DNA of 64,000 nucleotides from Phascolarctos cinereus (GCF_002099425.1 NW_018343955.1:11084001-11148000), one strand, 5' to 3'. Shown: positions 1-10,794, counted from the stretch's first letter. Translations and numbers: made by a program. Notes: generated from the sequence alone by a model not told the origin.

Positions 1-31
1 CTGGACTGTATAGTACAGAAAGAGAAGTTTT

Positions 32-80
<49 letters not shown>

Positions 81-545
81 CTGGAAAAGTAGATTGGGGA
101 CAGGTTGTGAAGGACTTTAGAAAGCCAGAAGCATTTATGCTTTATCCCAAATTTGTGGAGAATTAAGGATTATTTCATTCTTTGTACTTGTATATCCAGT
201 GCTTAGCACATAGCAGGTGCTTAATAAATTGCTGGCTGAGTGTTTGATGGATGCATCATAGGAGGTGATAGGGAGCCACTGGATTTTATTGAATAGGGGA
301 ACAAGATGGTCAGATTTGTGCTTAAAGGCACTTCGTAATTTTGGCAACTGAATGGAGAATGAATTGGAATGGAGAAGACCAGAGGCATGGACAGGTTATT
401 GCATTAGTCCAAGAGAGACATTATAAGGACTTGAATTAGAATACCTAGGGTACTGTAGTGGTGTTTGGAGAGATGGAGATCAGTGCAAGAAGGCAGAAGC
501 AGCAAGATTTTGGCAACAGATGTGTTGGGATAAGGGAGGGTGAGG
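1..545 (-). repeat. L2 LINE fragment, reverse orientation
   Basis: Read on the minus strand this is the 3'-proximal coding part of L2: the phrases for gggagccactgg, acatggtcagac and the repeat-unit text around gcaatagtccag are recognisable in degenerate form. A short L2-type 3' tail (agtgcttagcacatagcaggtgcttaataaa, 198-230, itself sense on the plus strand) and a TA microsatellite lie within it. Old and heavily diverged; no open frame. Confidence 0.7.
36..76. repeat. (TA)n microsatellite
   Basis: About twenty uninterrupted TA units. Confidence 0.97.
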
Positions 546-1704
546 AGTCACTCCTCCAATTATTATAGCACATTGCTTGTACATTACTTATCTTTTACCA
601 TACTCCTCCTTGTTGTCATAGTTATTTCTGTATATTTGTCTCTTATTAGGCTGCCATTTTCTCAAGAGCACTGACTCTGGAGAAGGGAGGGTTCTCAGTA
701 AGGTAGTTACAGGCTGGACTAGATATGAGCTTGGAAGATACTTCAAACCATGAAATCATGTGACTGTGATTCTGAGATGGGCCTGGTAACAGACTATTGC
801 TAGAATTCTCAGCTGACACCTTCTAATTGTCTAGAACAGGGATGGGGAACAATACCTAACCCCATCTGCTCATCTCCAGACAGAACAACAGGTCTTAAGA
901 AAGTGGGGCCAATGGGCTTTATGAAAGGCTGAGGAGACAGCTTTTTGTTGTTACAAGGACACCTTTTTCTCTCTTATCTCAAATATGATCTCATCCCTTG
1001 AAAAGGAAGTTTTAATGTTACCAGTCCTCTAGGCAGCTGAGGAGAAAATAAAGCTTCTGACAAGAAGGAACTTGACCATGAATCTGACCATTACTGGATT
1101 AGACTGAAAGTAATTGGAAGTGGGTGAGGAGACAGGGTGCAAATTAACTAGGCTGAGATCTTCTGCGGAGCCTCTCCTCTTTCTGTTTCTATGACTTTGC
1201 CCTTTTGTTCTTGGCCCCTTTCTTGGCAGGTGGAATGATAGTTGGCAGCAGATCTCCTAGGATGGGCAGAGGAGAACCCAGACACAGTTCTTTTCACTAT
1301 CTCGGTCTCATCCATCTTCTCCAAGGGAAGCCCACCTGACTGTGTCAAAGTACACTCACTTGGCCTAAAGGTGTTGATCCAATTCCTTACTATTTTCAGG
1401 AATCATTGAATATCTAGTACCTTTAAGGTTACTCTTAGGAATTATATTCTCTATCTAGAGAAGAAATGTTGATGGATTTGTATGTTTATTCTAAGCTAGA
1501 AATGTCCCTGAAAAATCCATGTGTCTGCCAGTCCTTATTAAATATCTCTTTCTCAGTCTTGAACAATATCTCTTTATACACTGGGGTTTAGACACACTAA
1601 GTGTCCTGTTGTCCATTGTTAAAAATATTCTGAAGAGAATATTTGCCTTTAAAAGATTTGATAGGGAAATGTAGCTAGTATTTATAACAAAATGTCTTTA
1701 GTCC
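546..1704. other. Unassigned intronic DNA
   Basis: No gene, clear repeat or RNA recognised. It separates two L2 minus-strand fragments and may be an insertion or simply old single-copy intron sequence. Confidence 0.5.
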
Positions 1705-1935
1705 CTGCCTCTGACCCTCATTTGGCATGATCTTGAGGTCCTTTGCCACCCTGGCTGACATCTTTTGGACACATTTCAGCTCTCATCACTACACTTCCCA
1801 AAACGTGGTACTCTGAACTCAACACAATACTCCAGATACAACATGACTAAAGTCTTGCCATCCTGTTGGATCTGCTAAGTTTTGTTCTCTGCTACCATAC
1901 CCTTCAAGATTCCCGAGTCCCTTCCGCACCATCAT
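1705..1935 (-). repeat. CR1/L3 LINE fragment
   Basis: Minus-strand remnant of the C-terminal reverse transcriptase/thumb part of a CR1-clade LINE (mammalian L3). Plus-strand phrases such as catttggcatgatct, then aactcaacacaatactcc, recur in the better copies at 14.8, 17.6 and 31.5 kb. Confidence 0.6.
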
Positions 1936-2164
1936 GATGCCTCATAGTAGGTTGACTTTTACATAATAGATCCCTAATACATTTTTGTGAATTGAATTGA
2001 GTGAGAGTGTAATTGCGGATAATGCTTAGTTTTTATATAAATCAGATTTGAAAGGGGAAAGGTGTGGCTTACATTTCTACTAATACAGTTACAGCATTAC
2101 TATTATTATTATATCACCAATAATACAAAACTATTAACGCATTAATATTTGTGATGATACTTAT

Positions 2165-2840
2165 AAATTCCCATCATGCTTGTGGGAATAGAGAGGAAGA
2201 AGATAGCAAATAATATGGCATGGTATTAGCAACAGGATTGTGTTTATGCCCGAGAAACAGAGGAAGGGGAAAGAACAGGTAAGAATCAAAGATAACATTA
2301 AGGTTTCTAACATGGGAGGCTAGGTGAATGGTAGTACCGCAGAGACATTTAGTTAAGTCAGAAGATGAAGTGGGTTTTTGAGGAAAAAACTATAAGCTTG
2401 GTTTAGGATACATTAAAATTGAAGTGCTGATAGCACAGCTATGCAAAGACTTCAGTCAGAGATGTAAGTCTGGAATTCAAGAGAGGTCAGGGCTAGAGAT
2501 GTAAATGTTAGAGTCATCTTGTCAAAACCGCAGGATAAGATAAGACTGCCAAGTAAGTGAGCATACACAGAAAAGCAAGAAGAGGAGAAAAATTACAAAA
2601 GGACCAAGGATGTAGCATTGGGGAAGAACACCATAAAGAGAAAAGAACTGGGTGAGGATGAGAACCTAGAAGAAGCCAGAGAAAGAGAAGTTAGGTGATA
2701 AGAACCTTAGGAATGGATGGTATCTCTGATTCAGAGCTGAGGATTGAGGAGAGGGTCCAGGGTATGTTTAATGGAGCCAGATGCTGCAGAGAAGTCATGG
2801 AGGGGTGCAGTGGTAGTGAGGCAAATGTGCACAGGGGGCA
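2165..2840 (-). repeat. L2 LINE fragment, RT region, reverse orientation
   Basis: Minus-strand L2 ORF2 sequence, further 5' in the element than the 1-545 fragment. The plus-strand text agatgctgcagagaagtca near 2778 is the reverse of the L2 RT motif region (AAFDTVDH in intact elements). It may be the other half of the copy at 1-545. Confidence 0.6.
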
Positions 2841-3635
2841 TGTGGCCATAACAGCTGATGCCTCGGGTACTGCAGGACCCCAATGCCTTTTCTCTTCTTG
2901 TGGAGCCCTCGTGTTACTCCCCACGGGGTATGGCCTCTCTTCTGGATGGGTCCCTGGGCTGTGCTTCTTGGGACTCCTCTCCTTAAGCGCAGCCACCAAT
3001 GACCAGGGCTAATTTTCCTTTCAATTCACAATTGAATATATTTTCCCCTCTGTGGCTGCTTTCTGCCTTAAAGGCTGCCTTTCTGTATCTGTATCTGTTT
3101 TGTTTTCCTCCTCAATGACTCAAACTATTAGTATCCAGAGCTTGGTAGGCTTAGCTTTTAAAGATCTCTGGGCCCATGGCCAATATTTTTACATCCAATG
3201 GCTTGCTGTCAGTCAGAGTACTCCTTCAGACTTTGAATTGGGATAATAGAAAATGGTACATCATTAGCACATTAATACCTATGCTATCTGCCCCTTACTT
3301 TCTGTGATTACATTAACTAAAGGAAGGGGAGAAGAATCCCCCTAATACACATATCTACTTTATGGATTATTCAGGTTCTTCTTTCTTCCCTCTTCTGCCT
3401 GCTTTTTTTTTTAAGTATTTCATTGCTCACTAACACCTCCACAAGAAAACAGAAATTATAAAATTCAAAGCCAACCAATTTTTTTTTCTTAATGTTGAAG
3501 ACATTTGAAACTAACGGCCTTTCTCCCTCTCACCTTCCAACTCAGGTGTGTCTATACTAGGTTAGCACAGAGAATGGGCTCAGAGACACAGCTCACAGTT
3601 TTAGAGCCATCAATAATCCTGCCAATTTAGGTAGT
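2841..3635. other. PRLR: Unassigned intronic DNA (PRLR intron)
   Basis: Lies downstream of the signal-peptide exon on the minus strand. I looked for the next PRLR coding exon (residues LPPGKPE and the Cys/Trp-rich start of the cytokine-receptor domain) and did not see it. Confidence 0.5.
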
Positions 3636-3785
3636 TCAAGTATCATCATGCCCATTTTACAGATGAAAAAAACTGAGGCTGAGAGTGATGAAGTAACTAT
3701 TATCTAGAATCCCATGGTTGTAGCACAGTGGAGCCAGATCTCAAATCCTTTGATTCCAAATCCATAGCTCTTTCTCCTCCCATCA
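3636..3785 (-). repeat. MIR-type SINE
   Basis: Contains the minus-strand MIR core (cattttacagatgaaaaaaa, then aactgaggct). Diverged and truncated. Confidence 0.7.
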
Positions 3786-3819
3786 GTCTGCTTTCTTTTC
3801 CATCAGTTAATATAGTACT

Positions 3820-4060
3820 TCATATTTGTTTAATACTTTGTGGTTTAAAAGGACTTAAACATGCACTATCTTTATAACACCCTTGTAGGGTACGTAGGAT
3901 GAGTATTATTGGCCTCATTTTACAGATGTGGAAACTAAAACTCAAAGGAGTTAAGTGACATGTCCAAGACCACATAGCTAATGAATGGCAGACCAAGGCT
4001 GGAAACCTAAGTCACCCAACTTCCAATCCAGGACTCTTTCTACTCTGCCACCAATGTGAG
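3820..4060 (-). repeat. MIR SINE
   Basis: Near full-length reverse-oriented MIR: the L2-like tail part (ctttgtggtttaaaagg) at left, then cattttacagatgtggaaac, gttaagtgacatgtcc, and the tRNA-derived head at right. It ends about 235 bp from the PRLR exon. Confidence 0.85.
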
Positions 4061-4290
4061 GTTAGAATACATGGGTACAACTCCAGATTTACATATGCAA
4101 ATGAGTACATATCAGCTGCACAATTTCCTTCTGATTGCCTAGCACACAGATGATCTAACAGCCGTGCAAACAGGGTAAATAATTTTAATTCCCACAAATA
4201 AGTTCCAAAAGATCTGTGATAGATTTCAAATCCCCCCACCCCTTCCCCTCCACTGCCCCAGGAATAATATAAAGCAAGAAGGAGCTCGCT

Positions 4291-4297
4291 CTTACCA
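4291..4297 (-). other. PRLR: Splice donor of the PRLR signal-peptide exon
   Basis: On the minus strand the exon ends AATG and is followed by GTAAGAGC, close to the mammalian donor consensus. The split Gly codon (G, then two bases from the next exon) agrees with the known junction after the PRLR signal peptide. Confidence 0.85.
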
Positions 4298-4365
4298 TTC
4301 AGGAGGTTGGTGTGGAAAAAAAGAAGCAAAAGAAAGACAGTTGCTGATGTCACATTTTCCTTCAT
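4296..4365 (-). CDS. PRLR: Prolactin receptor, first coding exon (signal peptide), partial
   Basis: PRLR is a class I cytokine receptor of the plasma membrane that binds prolactin and signals through JAK2/STAT5. This piece encodes only the start of the protein. Read on the minus strand it begins MKENVTSATVF, runs through a Leu/Phe-rich hydrophobic core and ends HTNLLN plus the first base of a Gly codon. From memory of the human receptor, whose signal peptide starts MKENVASATVF and ends in LLNG, 19 of 24 residues agree with no gap. The reading frame leaves the exon after codon base 1, matching the human junction. The ATG at 4365-4363 is the first AUG of the exon and has A at -3. The donor GTAAG follows at 4295-4291. 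The next exon (mature N-terminus, LPPGKPE in human) was not found to the left. I consider the identification strong; only the organism and the rest of the gene are unseen. Confidence 0.92.
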
Positions 4366-4408
4366 GTTTGCTTCCTTCTTTTTCAACAGGAAGGGTATCA
4401 GCGGTTCA
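4366..4408 (-). other. PRLR: PRLR 5' UTR part of the first coding exon
   Basis: These 43 bases lie between the predicted acceptor and the PRLR start codon on the minus strand. They hold no AUG, so the downstream ATG is the first one in this exon. The frame is open back to the exon edge, which is not meaningful for a UTR. In other mammals this exon is joined to alternative upstream non-coding exons, so the UTR is expected to continue to the right of the window position, at an unknown distance. Confidence 0.8.
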
Positions 4409-4431
4409 CTGAAAGAGAGGGCAGCAGGCAG
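4409..4431 (-). other. PRLR: Splice acceptor and polypyrimidine tract of the PRLR exon
   Basis: On the minus strand a pyrimidine run (tgctgccctctctttcag) ends in CAG directly before base 4408. It is a strong mammalian acceptor, placed about 43 bases before the start codon, which fits an internal exon rather than a transcription start. Confidence 0.75.
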
Positions 4432-5223
4432 CTCTGGTTAAGTGGGAAGACCAGCGAGGCACAGAGACCCCTTTCCTGCATGGGTTTGTACCTGAATCTT
4501 GCTCCCTGTTTGAAGTGAATGACAAAAGGAGAGGACAGGAATGTAAAAGAATGTACCATGGTCAGCTGTCTGAGCTGGAGGGCATGGACTTGGAGGCGTG
4601 TGGGAAATCTGGCCACCAGAGGTCACCCGAAGACAACATACAGGGCCCAAGGTAGCAGCATTAGAAGCAGGTTTTTTGTGCGATTAGCCTCCCTGCTCTT
4701 TTCTTTTTGCTTTGCTTGTTTGGGAACTCCTGCACAGCCTTTAAAGCCCTTTGGTGACTGGCTGTATCCAAGTGCCTGACTATGGGGGCAGGGATTGCCC
4801 TCATCTGACTGTAACTTTGGTTGGAACAGACCAAGCAAGACAAGTATTTGTTAAGTGTTTACTATGTGCCAGGGTGACGAGCCACGTTCTATTATCAGCA
4901 ACGCAGGTGGGATCCAGCTTTCTGGCTGGGGCCTGGGCTGGGCTCATTCCATCTCTGTGTAGGCTCTGGGCCGCTGGTTCTGGACTCAAGTGGAAGTTCA
5001 AGGTGCCATAAACGGAGCCTGCTTCTATTGTGCATGGAACAGTTATCAAAAAGCCTGCATGAGCCTATCTCCACTTTGATGTCCATCACTACAGGCCTGG
5101 CTCAGATCTGGAGGGACTCAGTGTTAAGTCAAATTCTAACCTTTCAGGGTTTGAATTTTTTTGTTTGGTACTTGGTACACTATTCCTAACACTTGTAAAA
5201 TCTTCTTTCTAAGGGGGAAAACA
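4432..5223. other. Unassigned DNA just upstream of the PRLR exon
   Basis: Mostly single-copy by eye. A short L2/MIR-like tail (agtgtttactatgtgccagg) sits at 4854-4873. No further exon is recognisable. Confidence 0.45.
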
Positions 5224-5245
5224 CCCAAAACTTTAATTTTTTTTT

Positions 5246-5370
5246 CAGCCAAAAACAAGGTTTATTAAAGATACAGCATATTAGCCAGACTCTTAAGGAA
5301 TCCCAGCATCTGTGGGCTATTGGCTAGATTATAAAAATCTGAGCAGTGTCTAGATTTTAAGAATACTAGC
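5246..5370 (-). mobile_element. Retroposed LTR-terminated transcript fragment
   Basis: On the minus strand this is the last ~125 bases of a transcript that matches the R region of the solo LTR at 15.7-16.2 kb: the same text around aatctagccaatag, ttaagagtctggc, then the signal AATAAACCTTG, ending ttggctg followed directly by a poly(A) run. The LTR copies continue past that point, so the tail marks RNA cleavage about 15 bases after AATAAA. It is flanked by direct repeats cccaaaactttaattttt (from 5224) and cccaaactttaattttt (from 5371). Fossil, 5' truncated, broken. Confidence 0.75.
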
Positions 5371-5639
5371 CCCAAACTTTAATTTTTTAAAATTATTTTT
5401 TAAGTTTTTAAATTTCTTTTAAACTTAAATACAAAATAAGAAAAGAAAAAAAAGTATTGCCATGTACACAGCAGAACACGAGAGGATTCAATATAAAGCA
5501 ATAAATTTCCATTTTAAGAAAACCTACATAATAAATACTACACATTGTTTTCAAAGCTGCCCAGCTTTTCTTTGCTTCCTTGTTGGTTTTCTTTTGTGCA
5601 CTTCTTACTTTATTTTTTCCCCTCCATCCCCACCCTCTA

Positions 5640-5850
5640 CAAGGCTACAACTAAGTGTATAGATATCTGCATGTAGATATCTATCTCTGCACTTAATAGT
5701 GTGTGTATATATACATATATGTATATTATTATATATATATATAATTTGTATATACTCATGTAATTGTATATATATACATATATATACATACATATATACA
5801 GATGTCTGTGACCATACCCATATATATACATATATATTCCTACACGTATA
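5640..5850. repeat. TA/TATG-rich microsatellite in the L1 3' UTR
   Basis: Alternating TATA, TATG and TACA units within the L1 3' UTR. Confidence 0.9.
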
Positions 5851-6589
5851 TGTAAGACCATACTATACTTATTTTCACTTGTCATCTGTTTCTCTGAAGG
5901 TGGATGGCATCTTTCTTTATAAGTCCAAGTCTTTCCATGTTTTTCTAAATCAACCAGCTCATCAGTTCCTGTATTACAGCAATATTCCAATCCAATCACA
6001 TCCTATCTGAGAGATTATCTATGAAAGATTTTTCTCAATTTTCTGCATTCCTTCTATTCTTGGCTGCATAGGTTTTATTTGTACAAGTAAATGTTAATTT
6101 AAAATAATCAAAATTATCCATTTTACACTTCAATAATGCTCTCTTATGTTGTTATGATATGGTTTTAGGTCTGCTACTATTGGCTCTGCTTCCTTTACAT
6201 CTTTTTTTTCCTCCCTGGTTTCTTTGAAGTTCCTGACCTTTTGATATTCCAAATGAACTTAGTTATTATTTTTTCTAACTCAGTAAGATAATTTTTAGTA
6301 ATTTAGTACATTTTTTTAGTGATTTAATTGGGATGGTGTTACATAGATTAGTTAGGTAAAATTATTATTTTTTTATTATATTGACTTCATCTATCCATGA
6401 ACAATAAATATTACTTCAATTATTTAGGTCTGACTTTATTTGTATAAAAAGTGTTTTATATTTGTATAGTTCCTATGTCTGTTTTGGCAGGTATACTCTC
6501 AGCTATTTTATAATGTCTAGTTATGTTAAGTGTTCTAAAAATATTGAGTAATATGTATGATACATATTATAGTTTTCCTGTTTTTTTCT

Positions 6590-6810
6590 TTTGATTAAAT
6601 CCATTTTAGCTTTAACTTTGAGATCATGATGACTACCCCTGATTTTTTTTCATAATAAATTCTACTCCTGGCCTTTATTTTATGTTTGTGTGTATCTCTC
6701 ATTTTTATAGCATTTCCTGAAAGCAACATATTGTTGAATTCTAATTTTTAATTTGCTATCAGGTTCCATTTTGGGGGCAAATTCATCCCATTCACATTCT
6801 AAGCTATAAT
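6590..6810 (-). pseudogene. L1 ORF2 endonuclease-domain fragment
   Basis: Minus-strand translation gives NVNGMNLPPK, then a stretch like NMLLSGNAIKMRDTHKHKIKA and YEKKSGVVIMISK, which lines up with the L1 endonuclease region (SWIKSQDPSVCCIQETHL..., KAGVAILVSD in human L1). The catalytic residues are not all preserved. The endonuclease is followed directly by late ORF2 sequence. Confidence 0.6.
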
Positions 6811-7299
6811 TAATTGTACATTTTCCTCCTTCTTATTTTTCCTTACTATCCTTCTCACCCTATTTCTATCCCTTCTCATGCCTCTGCTTTACTTCTATCT
6901 GCTACCTTGCCCTTCTATTCCTTAACCTGCCCACACCTCCAAGAATCCCTCCCTTATCCTCTCCCCCTACCCTATCCCTTTGCCCTCTTGCTCCTTTTTG
7001 AATTTAGAAGACTTTTATACTCTTATAGATATATATCTTGTTCCCTCTTTAACCCATTCCTGATGAGAGTAAGGTTTCAGCATTACCACCCTCCCCCAAC
7101 TAGCTTCTTCTGTATCAATTTTTCCTTTTCTGCCTCATTTGTATGAGATAATTATTCCTTTTTATCTCTCCCTGCAGTTTCTTTTAGAATTACCCCACTA
7201 TCCTCAGTTCAGCCCAAGCCTTTCTCTCAAACTACCCAAACAAAAATGACAGTCATAAAAGAACTGATAATTTCATATATAAGGAACAAATAATTTGAC

Positions 7300-8308
7300 C
7301 TTATTGAGCCCCTTATAATTAATTGGTCCATAATGTTTACTTTATATTCCTCTTGGATGTTATATGTCAAATTTTCCCTTAAGTTCTGCTGTTTTTGTCA
7401 GAAATATTTGAAAGTCTTTCAGTTCATTCAATGTCAATTTTTTTTTCCCCATTCAGGATTATACTTAACTTTGCTGGGTAAGTTACCCCTGGTCATAAAC
7501 CCAGCTCTTTTGTTCTGTGAAATATAATGTTCCAAGACCTACAGCTGTTCAAAGTAATAGTTTCTAGGTCTTGTGTAATCCTCATTGTAGCTCCATGTAT
7601 TTAAGTTGTTTTTTTTTCTTGTTGCTTCCAATATTTTCTCCTTAACCTGGGAGCTTTGAAATTTGGCTATGATATTCCTGTATGTTTTCCTCCTGGAATC
7701 TCTTTCAGGTGGTGATCAGTGGATTATTTTTCTATTTCTGCTTTGTGTTCTTCTAGAACTTCAAGGCAATTTTCCTTCATAATTTCTTGTAATATTGTAT
7801 CAAGATTCTTTTTTTCAATAATAATTTTCAGGCAGTTTAATTATTCTTATATTTTTTCTCCTCTCTCTTTTCTCCAGATCAGTTGTTTTTCTGATGAGAT
7901 GTTTCACATTCTCTTTTTTTTCATTCTTTTAATTTTGCTTTATTATTTCTGTGTGTCTTAGAATGTCATTAGCTTCCCTTTGCCCAATTCTAGGTTTCAA
8001 GAAATTATTTTCTTCCTTAAGTTTTTGAATCTTTATTTCAAGTTGGTTGACTTCTCATAATTTTCTTGATTTTCTTGCATTGCTCTTTTTTTCTTCTAAT
8101 TTTTCCTCAATCTCTCTTATTTAATTTTAAAGTCCTTTTTAAGTTCTTCTAAGGGCTTTTTTTTGTGCTTGGGATTATTTGACATTTCTGATTTTAAAAG
8201 GATTGATTTTTTTTTAGCTTCATTTTCTTCCTCTGAATACAAACCCAGATCTTCTCTATCCCTATAGTTACTATCTATGGTTGGGTTCTTTCTTCTTTGC
8301 TTGCTCAT
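7300..8308 (-). pseudogene. L1 ORF1 remnant
   Basis: ORF1 encodes the L1 RNA-binding chaperone. The copy begins MSKQRRKNPTI at 8308 and stays open to about 8117, then continues in shifted frames through the coiled-coil. Further on, minus-strand text can be read as the RRM and C-terminal domain of L1 ORF1p: HRSPPER-like, then NIIAKF/SQISK and the conserved YPAKLSI near 7470. Several frameshifts and stops break it. This is a plain LINE relic and not a host gene. Confidence 0.75.
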
Positions 8309-9202
8309 TTTTTTTTTGAATTTTGTTTTTAGTAGCTATTAGTGTGATTAAGATCTAGTCCTGAGGTATAGAGAACAATGTCCCAAGCCTCAGGTCCTTT
8401 TTGGTGTTATTTTCTGAGGTCTGTCTCAGGGTTCAACATTGGGCTCTCCTCTACACTCCTAAGCCATGCTAGAGCCCTCAGTCATGCTATCCTGCAAAAG
8501 ATCTTACTCCCTTCCATCCCTCTGTGGCTGCAAACTACAGCTGTCCTCTCTTCCCTGGAACTGAAACCAGGCACTCTGCTCTCCTGCAAGTTCCCACAGC
8601 CAGCAGAGTCCCTCTCCCTTGCTACTGAACTCACCAGGTGTGTGCTAACTCCTCCCTGACAGCAGCAGTCTAGCCCGGGTTGTGTCTGGTCAGCATAGCT
8701 GTGCTTGTCATCCCTCAAGAGTGGACGGTCCTTCAGTCTTCTCTTACTCAGCTGTCAGAGCCCTACATTGTCTGTAAGATGAATGTTTCTAAGGCTGAGG
8801 CTGCCTCTCAACCCTGGCTGCCCAAGGCTCGCTATTTGTTGAATCCTCAGAGTTGGTCTGGAGGTGTTTGCACTTCACTCAGGCCCTGAGGCCGGGTCAT
8901 TTTTGGGGTCTTCTTAGGTTGTCTTTGGAGAACAATTGCTTTACCCAGACTTTTGTTTCTTTCCACTGCTCTGCATTGCCTCAAAGGCAATGTTTTGTCT
9001 TTTTCTGTGGAGGAAATTTGGAGAGCCGAAAGTTTTCTGACCTACTCAGCCATCTTCCCAGAATCGTTTCCCCTCCAAAAAACTTTTAAAGCCTTATTTG
9101 AAAAAGATTCATTAATTTCTCTGGACTTATAATAGGTCTCAGAAAATAGATTTGGTGAACTGTTAATTCTCAGAAACACATAGCTTAAATTTCTCTTAAA
9201 CT

Positions 9203-9255
9203 AATGATAATAATAATGACAATGATAATGATAATAATGATAATAATAATAATCC
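9203..9255. repeat. (AAT/GATAAT)n low-complexity tract
   Basis: Imperfect trinucleotide repeat. Confidence 0.9.
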
Positions 9256-9905
9256 ATGGAGTTTAAAGTCAAGGAAGTAAATTTAGGGGCAAGACTGCCC
9301 AATGTGCAATATTGGAAAAGGTTTAAATATTGTTTGATGTGCTGCTAAAATACTCATTATGCTTTGCACATGACTATTGACCAGGCAGGGTAGCAGTGTT
9401 TATGTACCTGCTGGACACCAAAGAGATGGGAACATTCAGAAGGTTTTTCCTCTTCCCAGAATAGCTCCTTCCTAGCAGGACACAGGAATGCAAATCTTGG
9501 GGAAAAGAATATTTGGGATTTTGATTTACAGACTGCACCAATCACTCAAACTTCCTTGTGGTACTAACCCCAGACTCCAGGGCAAATAGGCTTAAGTAGT
9601 CAATCTGTTTTAGGGATGGTCCATCCTCTTAGAGCATAAGTTTGATTAGATCAACCAGGTAGGTCAATCAACTATGCAAATCAGGCACTGGGGCAAAGTC
9701 AGTTGGGAGAGAGCACTGGTTAGGGCACCCTTCAGCAGCATTTAGACGCACCAGCTAATGGGTAAGATAGGAACTGATAATACTGGGTGCCCCAAAAGGT
9801 TGCTTTAATGTATTTAAAAACAAAAAACAATTTTACATCTTTATATACATACAGGTGAAGTATGGGAGGGATAGACAAATAGCAAATTATGAGATGAAAT
9901 TTAGT
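9256..9905. other. Unassigned DNA
   Basis: No feature recognised. A phrase ggtgccccaaaagg at 9785-9798 resembles mariner-type inverted repeats but has no partner. Confidence 0.4.
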
Positions 9906-10020
9906 TCTATTCAGTAACATTTATTAACTGCATACAGGGTTAAGTACTCTGGGAAAATATGAAGTTTAGACAATACCTGATCACTGTCCCTTTTGGACCT
10001 TACAGGTCCATGGAAGAACA
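9906..10020 (-). repeat. L2 3'-end fragment
   Basis: Reverse-oriented L2 tail (taacatttattaactgcat, later tgtcccttttggaccttac). Confidence 0.55.
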
Positions 10021-10269
10021 CATAAGAAGTGAACACTGATAGCTATGATATACACAATCACACCAAAACCTCACAAGATACCTTGGGGTTTATGAACTAG
10101 GTTTCTTTTTAAAGGACTGTGCCTTGAATCCAAATCACTCTGGCTCTCATTGATTGGCCAACAGTAGGTCAATGTTTGGGCTTGGTTATTTGGTCATTGT
10201 TTGAATTGTCATAAGGTTCAGAGTGAGTATAAATAGCAATTGTTTCTGTTTTGGCCAGAAACCCAGAGG

Positions 10270-10611
10270 GTCTTCCCCTCTCAGACTGAATATTTTTGAC
10301 TAGATTCTTCACCTCATTTCTTATCTAGCCTTAATCACTGAATGGGTGTTGCCTCAGACAAACTGGGACCTGGGAAAGAACTTAGCTTAAAAAGGCCAAG
10401 GTCTCCCACTGCATCCATAGCCATCTCTAGTTGTCCCGATCTATATCTTGCCACTGGACCCAGATGGCTCTGGAGGAGAAAGTGAAAAGTGAGGCTGGTG
10501 ACTTTGCACAGCCCTGTCTCACTTAAATCTAATTCACTTGCAAGTCATGACATCACCTTTCCAATATTATCATCCTCTTGAGAATGAAGGACAAACAACA
10601 ACAATTGATCG
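10270..10611 (-). repeat. Marsupial ~330-bp SINE, near full length
   Basis: Minus-strand copy of the family also seen at 25600-25870 (plus) and 43371-43535 (minus). Diagnostic plus-strand text: ggccaaggtctcccactgca, then gccactggacccagatggct, then aagtcatgacatcacc, ending in gaatgaaggacaaacaaca. I do not assign a database name. Confidence 0.8.
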
Positions 10612-10794
10612 ATGAAGTTACAGGGGAAGGGATAAATTGCTTTCTCTATTGTTTCTCCTTCTCATCCATTTCTATTTTCTTGAGTTATACCAACCTGTGG
10701 TTTGAGGCCATAGCTGAGATAGACTAGCATTATACTACTTTGCTTTCAGCTGGAAGCCTTTCTCTCTTCCTAACATTGTACTATTGTTTTTAAG

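Larger units (their letters stand above)
5389..9066 (-). mobile_element. L1 LINE, reverse orientation, with intact 5' end and internal deletion
   Basis: A marsupial L1 of about 3.7 kb. On the minus strand it starts near 9066 with cgattctgggaagatggctg, typical of an L1 5' end, then a ~760-bp 5' UTR (8309-9066), ORF1 (about 7300-8308), a linker, the endonuclease end of ORF2 (about 6590-6800), the late part of ORF2 (about 6300-6530), and an A-rich 3' UTR ending near 5389. The reverse transcriptase core is missing between about 6530 and 6600, so the copy is roughly half the length of a complete L1. It cannot encode an active protein. Confidence 0.85.

Noticed and set aside
2695-3012. Overlapping frames of about 100 codons on both strands
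   Set aside because: They cover an L2 edge and unassigned DNA with no domain; opposite-strand mirror frames are expected in G/C-richer DNA.
4012-4386. Reading the PRLR exon frame as a 124-residue protein
   Set aside because: The frame runs through the splice donor into the intron and over a MIR; only 4296-4365 is coding. The apparent upstream start is TTG, not ATG.
5637-6010. Tyr/Ile-rich frames on both strands
   Set aside because: Produced by the TA/TATG tract in the L1 3' UTR.
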